The notes beneath the pieces are model-generated. The model worked only from the letters and a program-made list of their open reading frames with translations. It was not told the origin of the DNA and searched no databases. A stretch of 54,420 nucleotides of DNA, from the NCBI RefSeq assembly GCF_900095735.1, contig NZ_FNLO01000018.1:41678-96097 (forward strand), read 5' to 3'. This DNA is from Chitinasiproducens palmae (GTDB taxonomy: Bacteria; Pseudomonadota; Gammaproteobacteria; Burkholderiales; Burkholderiaceae). Made by a program: the position numbers and the translations under genes. Below, in pieces: positions 54,133 to 54,420 of the stretch; position 1 is the stretch's first letter; each line of letters begins with the position of its first letter.

Positions 54133-54420
54133 TCGCGTATGGAAGCCGTGCGGGCGCAGAGCCGGTGGGCTTCGACAGCGCCATCATGTTTGGCCGGTAG
54201 GCAGACGCCCGATGAGCCTGTTGCTCAGCTTGCACTTGTTGGAGAGAGGCTGCGTCGCGATGATGGCTTGACGTTGTTATCCCCATCCTGGCTGCATGCG
54301 TCTCCGCGGTAGGCCGGCAGGACGCCGGGCCGACGCACAGTGCCCGGCAGGCCGTTACGCTGGCAACCGGCAACCGGCAACCGGCAACCGGCAACCGGCA
54401 ACCGGCAACCGGCAACCGGC
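54133..54420. other. non-coding right edge
   Basis: No gene or clear terminator is visible between the pglL stop and the repeat at the window end. Confidence 0.4.
54362..54420. repeat. 7-bp tandem repeat cut by window end
   Basis: GGCAACC is repeated perfectly for 59 bases (more than eight copies) to the last base; the array continues outside. Confidence 0.95.

Overview
The window looks like a high-GC betaproteobacterial chromosome, most likely Burkholderia sensu lato. The reasons are: GC-rich codons with long antisense shadow ORFs; GGAG-type ribosome binding sites, often GGAGAC; many short intergenic tandem repeats; and the gene order two-component system - recA - recX - sucC - sucD - terC-like - type IV pilin - pglL, which I recall as conserved in Burkholderia (from memory, not checked by search). 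Genus and species cannot be fixed from the sequence alone.

The left 32 kb is an accessory catabolic region. Module A (1293-7479, +) encodes AtuA-like protein, DUF4387 protein, flavin reductase, amidohydrolase, MFS transporter and an FMNH2-dependent LLM-class monooxygenase. It is divergent from a LysR regulator (169-1119). A minus-strand operon (9737 to 7598) adds a second flavin reductase, an iron-type alcohol dehydrogenase and a RibH2-like lumazine synthase, with a LysR gene upstream. Module B (11049-19776, +) repeats the theme: AtuA-like, DUF4387, a near-duplicate LLM monooxygenase, two tandem MHS transporters, an MBL-fold hydrolase and a succinate-semialdehyde-type dehydrogenase. An NCS1 permease (minus) and a divergent operon FMO - RidA-like - DUF1028 - M20 hydrolase (22020-25744) follow, then two tandem LysR genes and a LacI / MHS transporter / cytoplasmic GGT-family hydrolase module (28290-32609). 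Taken together the region suggests uptake, flavin-dependent oxygenation and hydrolysis of one or more N-containing compounds, in a logic resembling but not identical to the Rut pyrimidine pathway. The substrate is unknown.

From 32.6 to 37.3 kb coding is sparse: one small membrane protein and one FAD aromatic-type monooxygenase lie between long stretches with no supportable gene. A tRNA-Met gene with a strong terminator (37258-37376, -) separates this accessory part from the core part.

The right part (37.5-54.4 kb) is core: an MHS transporter, a TctD/TctE-type two-component system, recA with a LexA box, recX with an unusual N-terminal extension, sucCD ending in a strong terminator, a TerC-family membrane protein, a type IV pilin whose 5' end is problematic, and a PglL/Wzy-type O-oligosaccharyltransferase. 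The gaps here carry many tandem repeats (7, 9, 12 and 13 bp units). No transposase, integrase, CRISPR array or rRNA was found.
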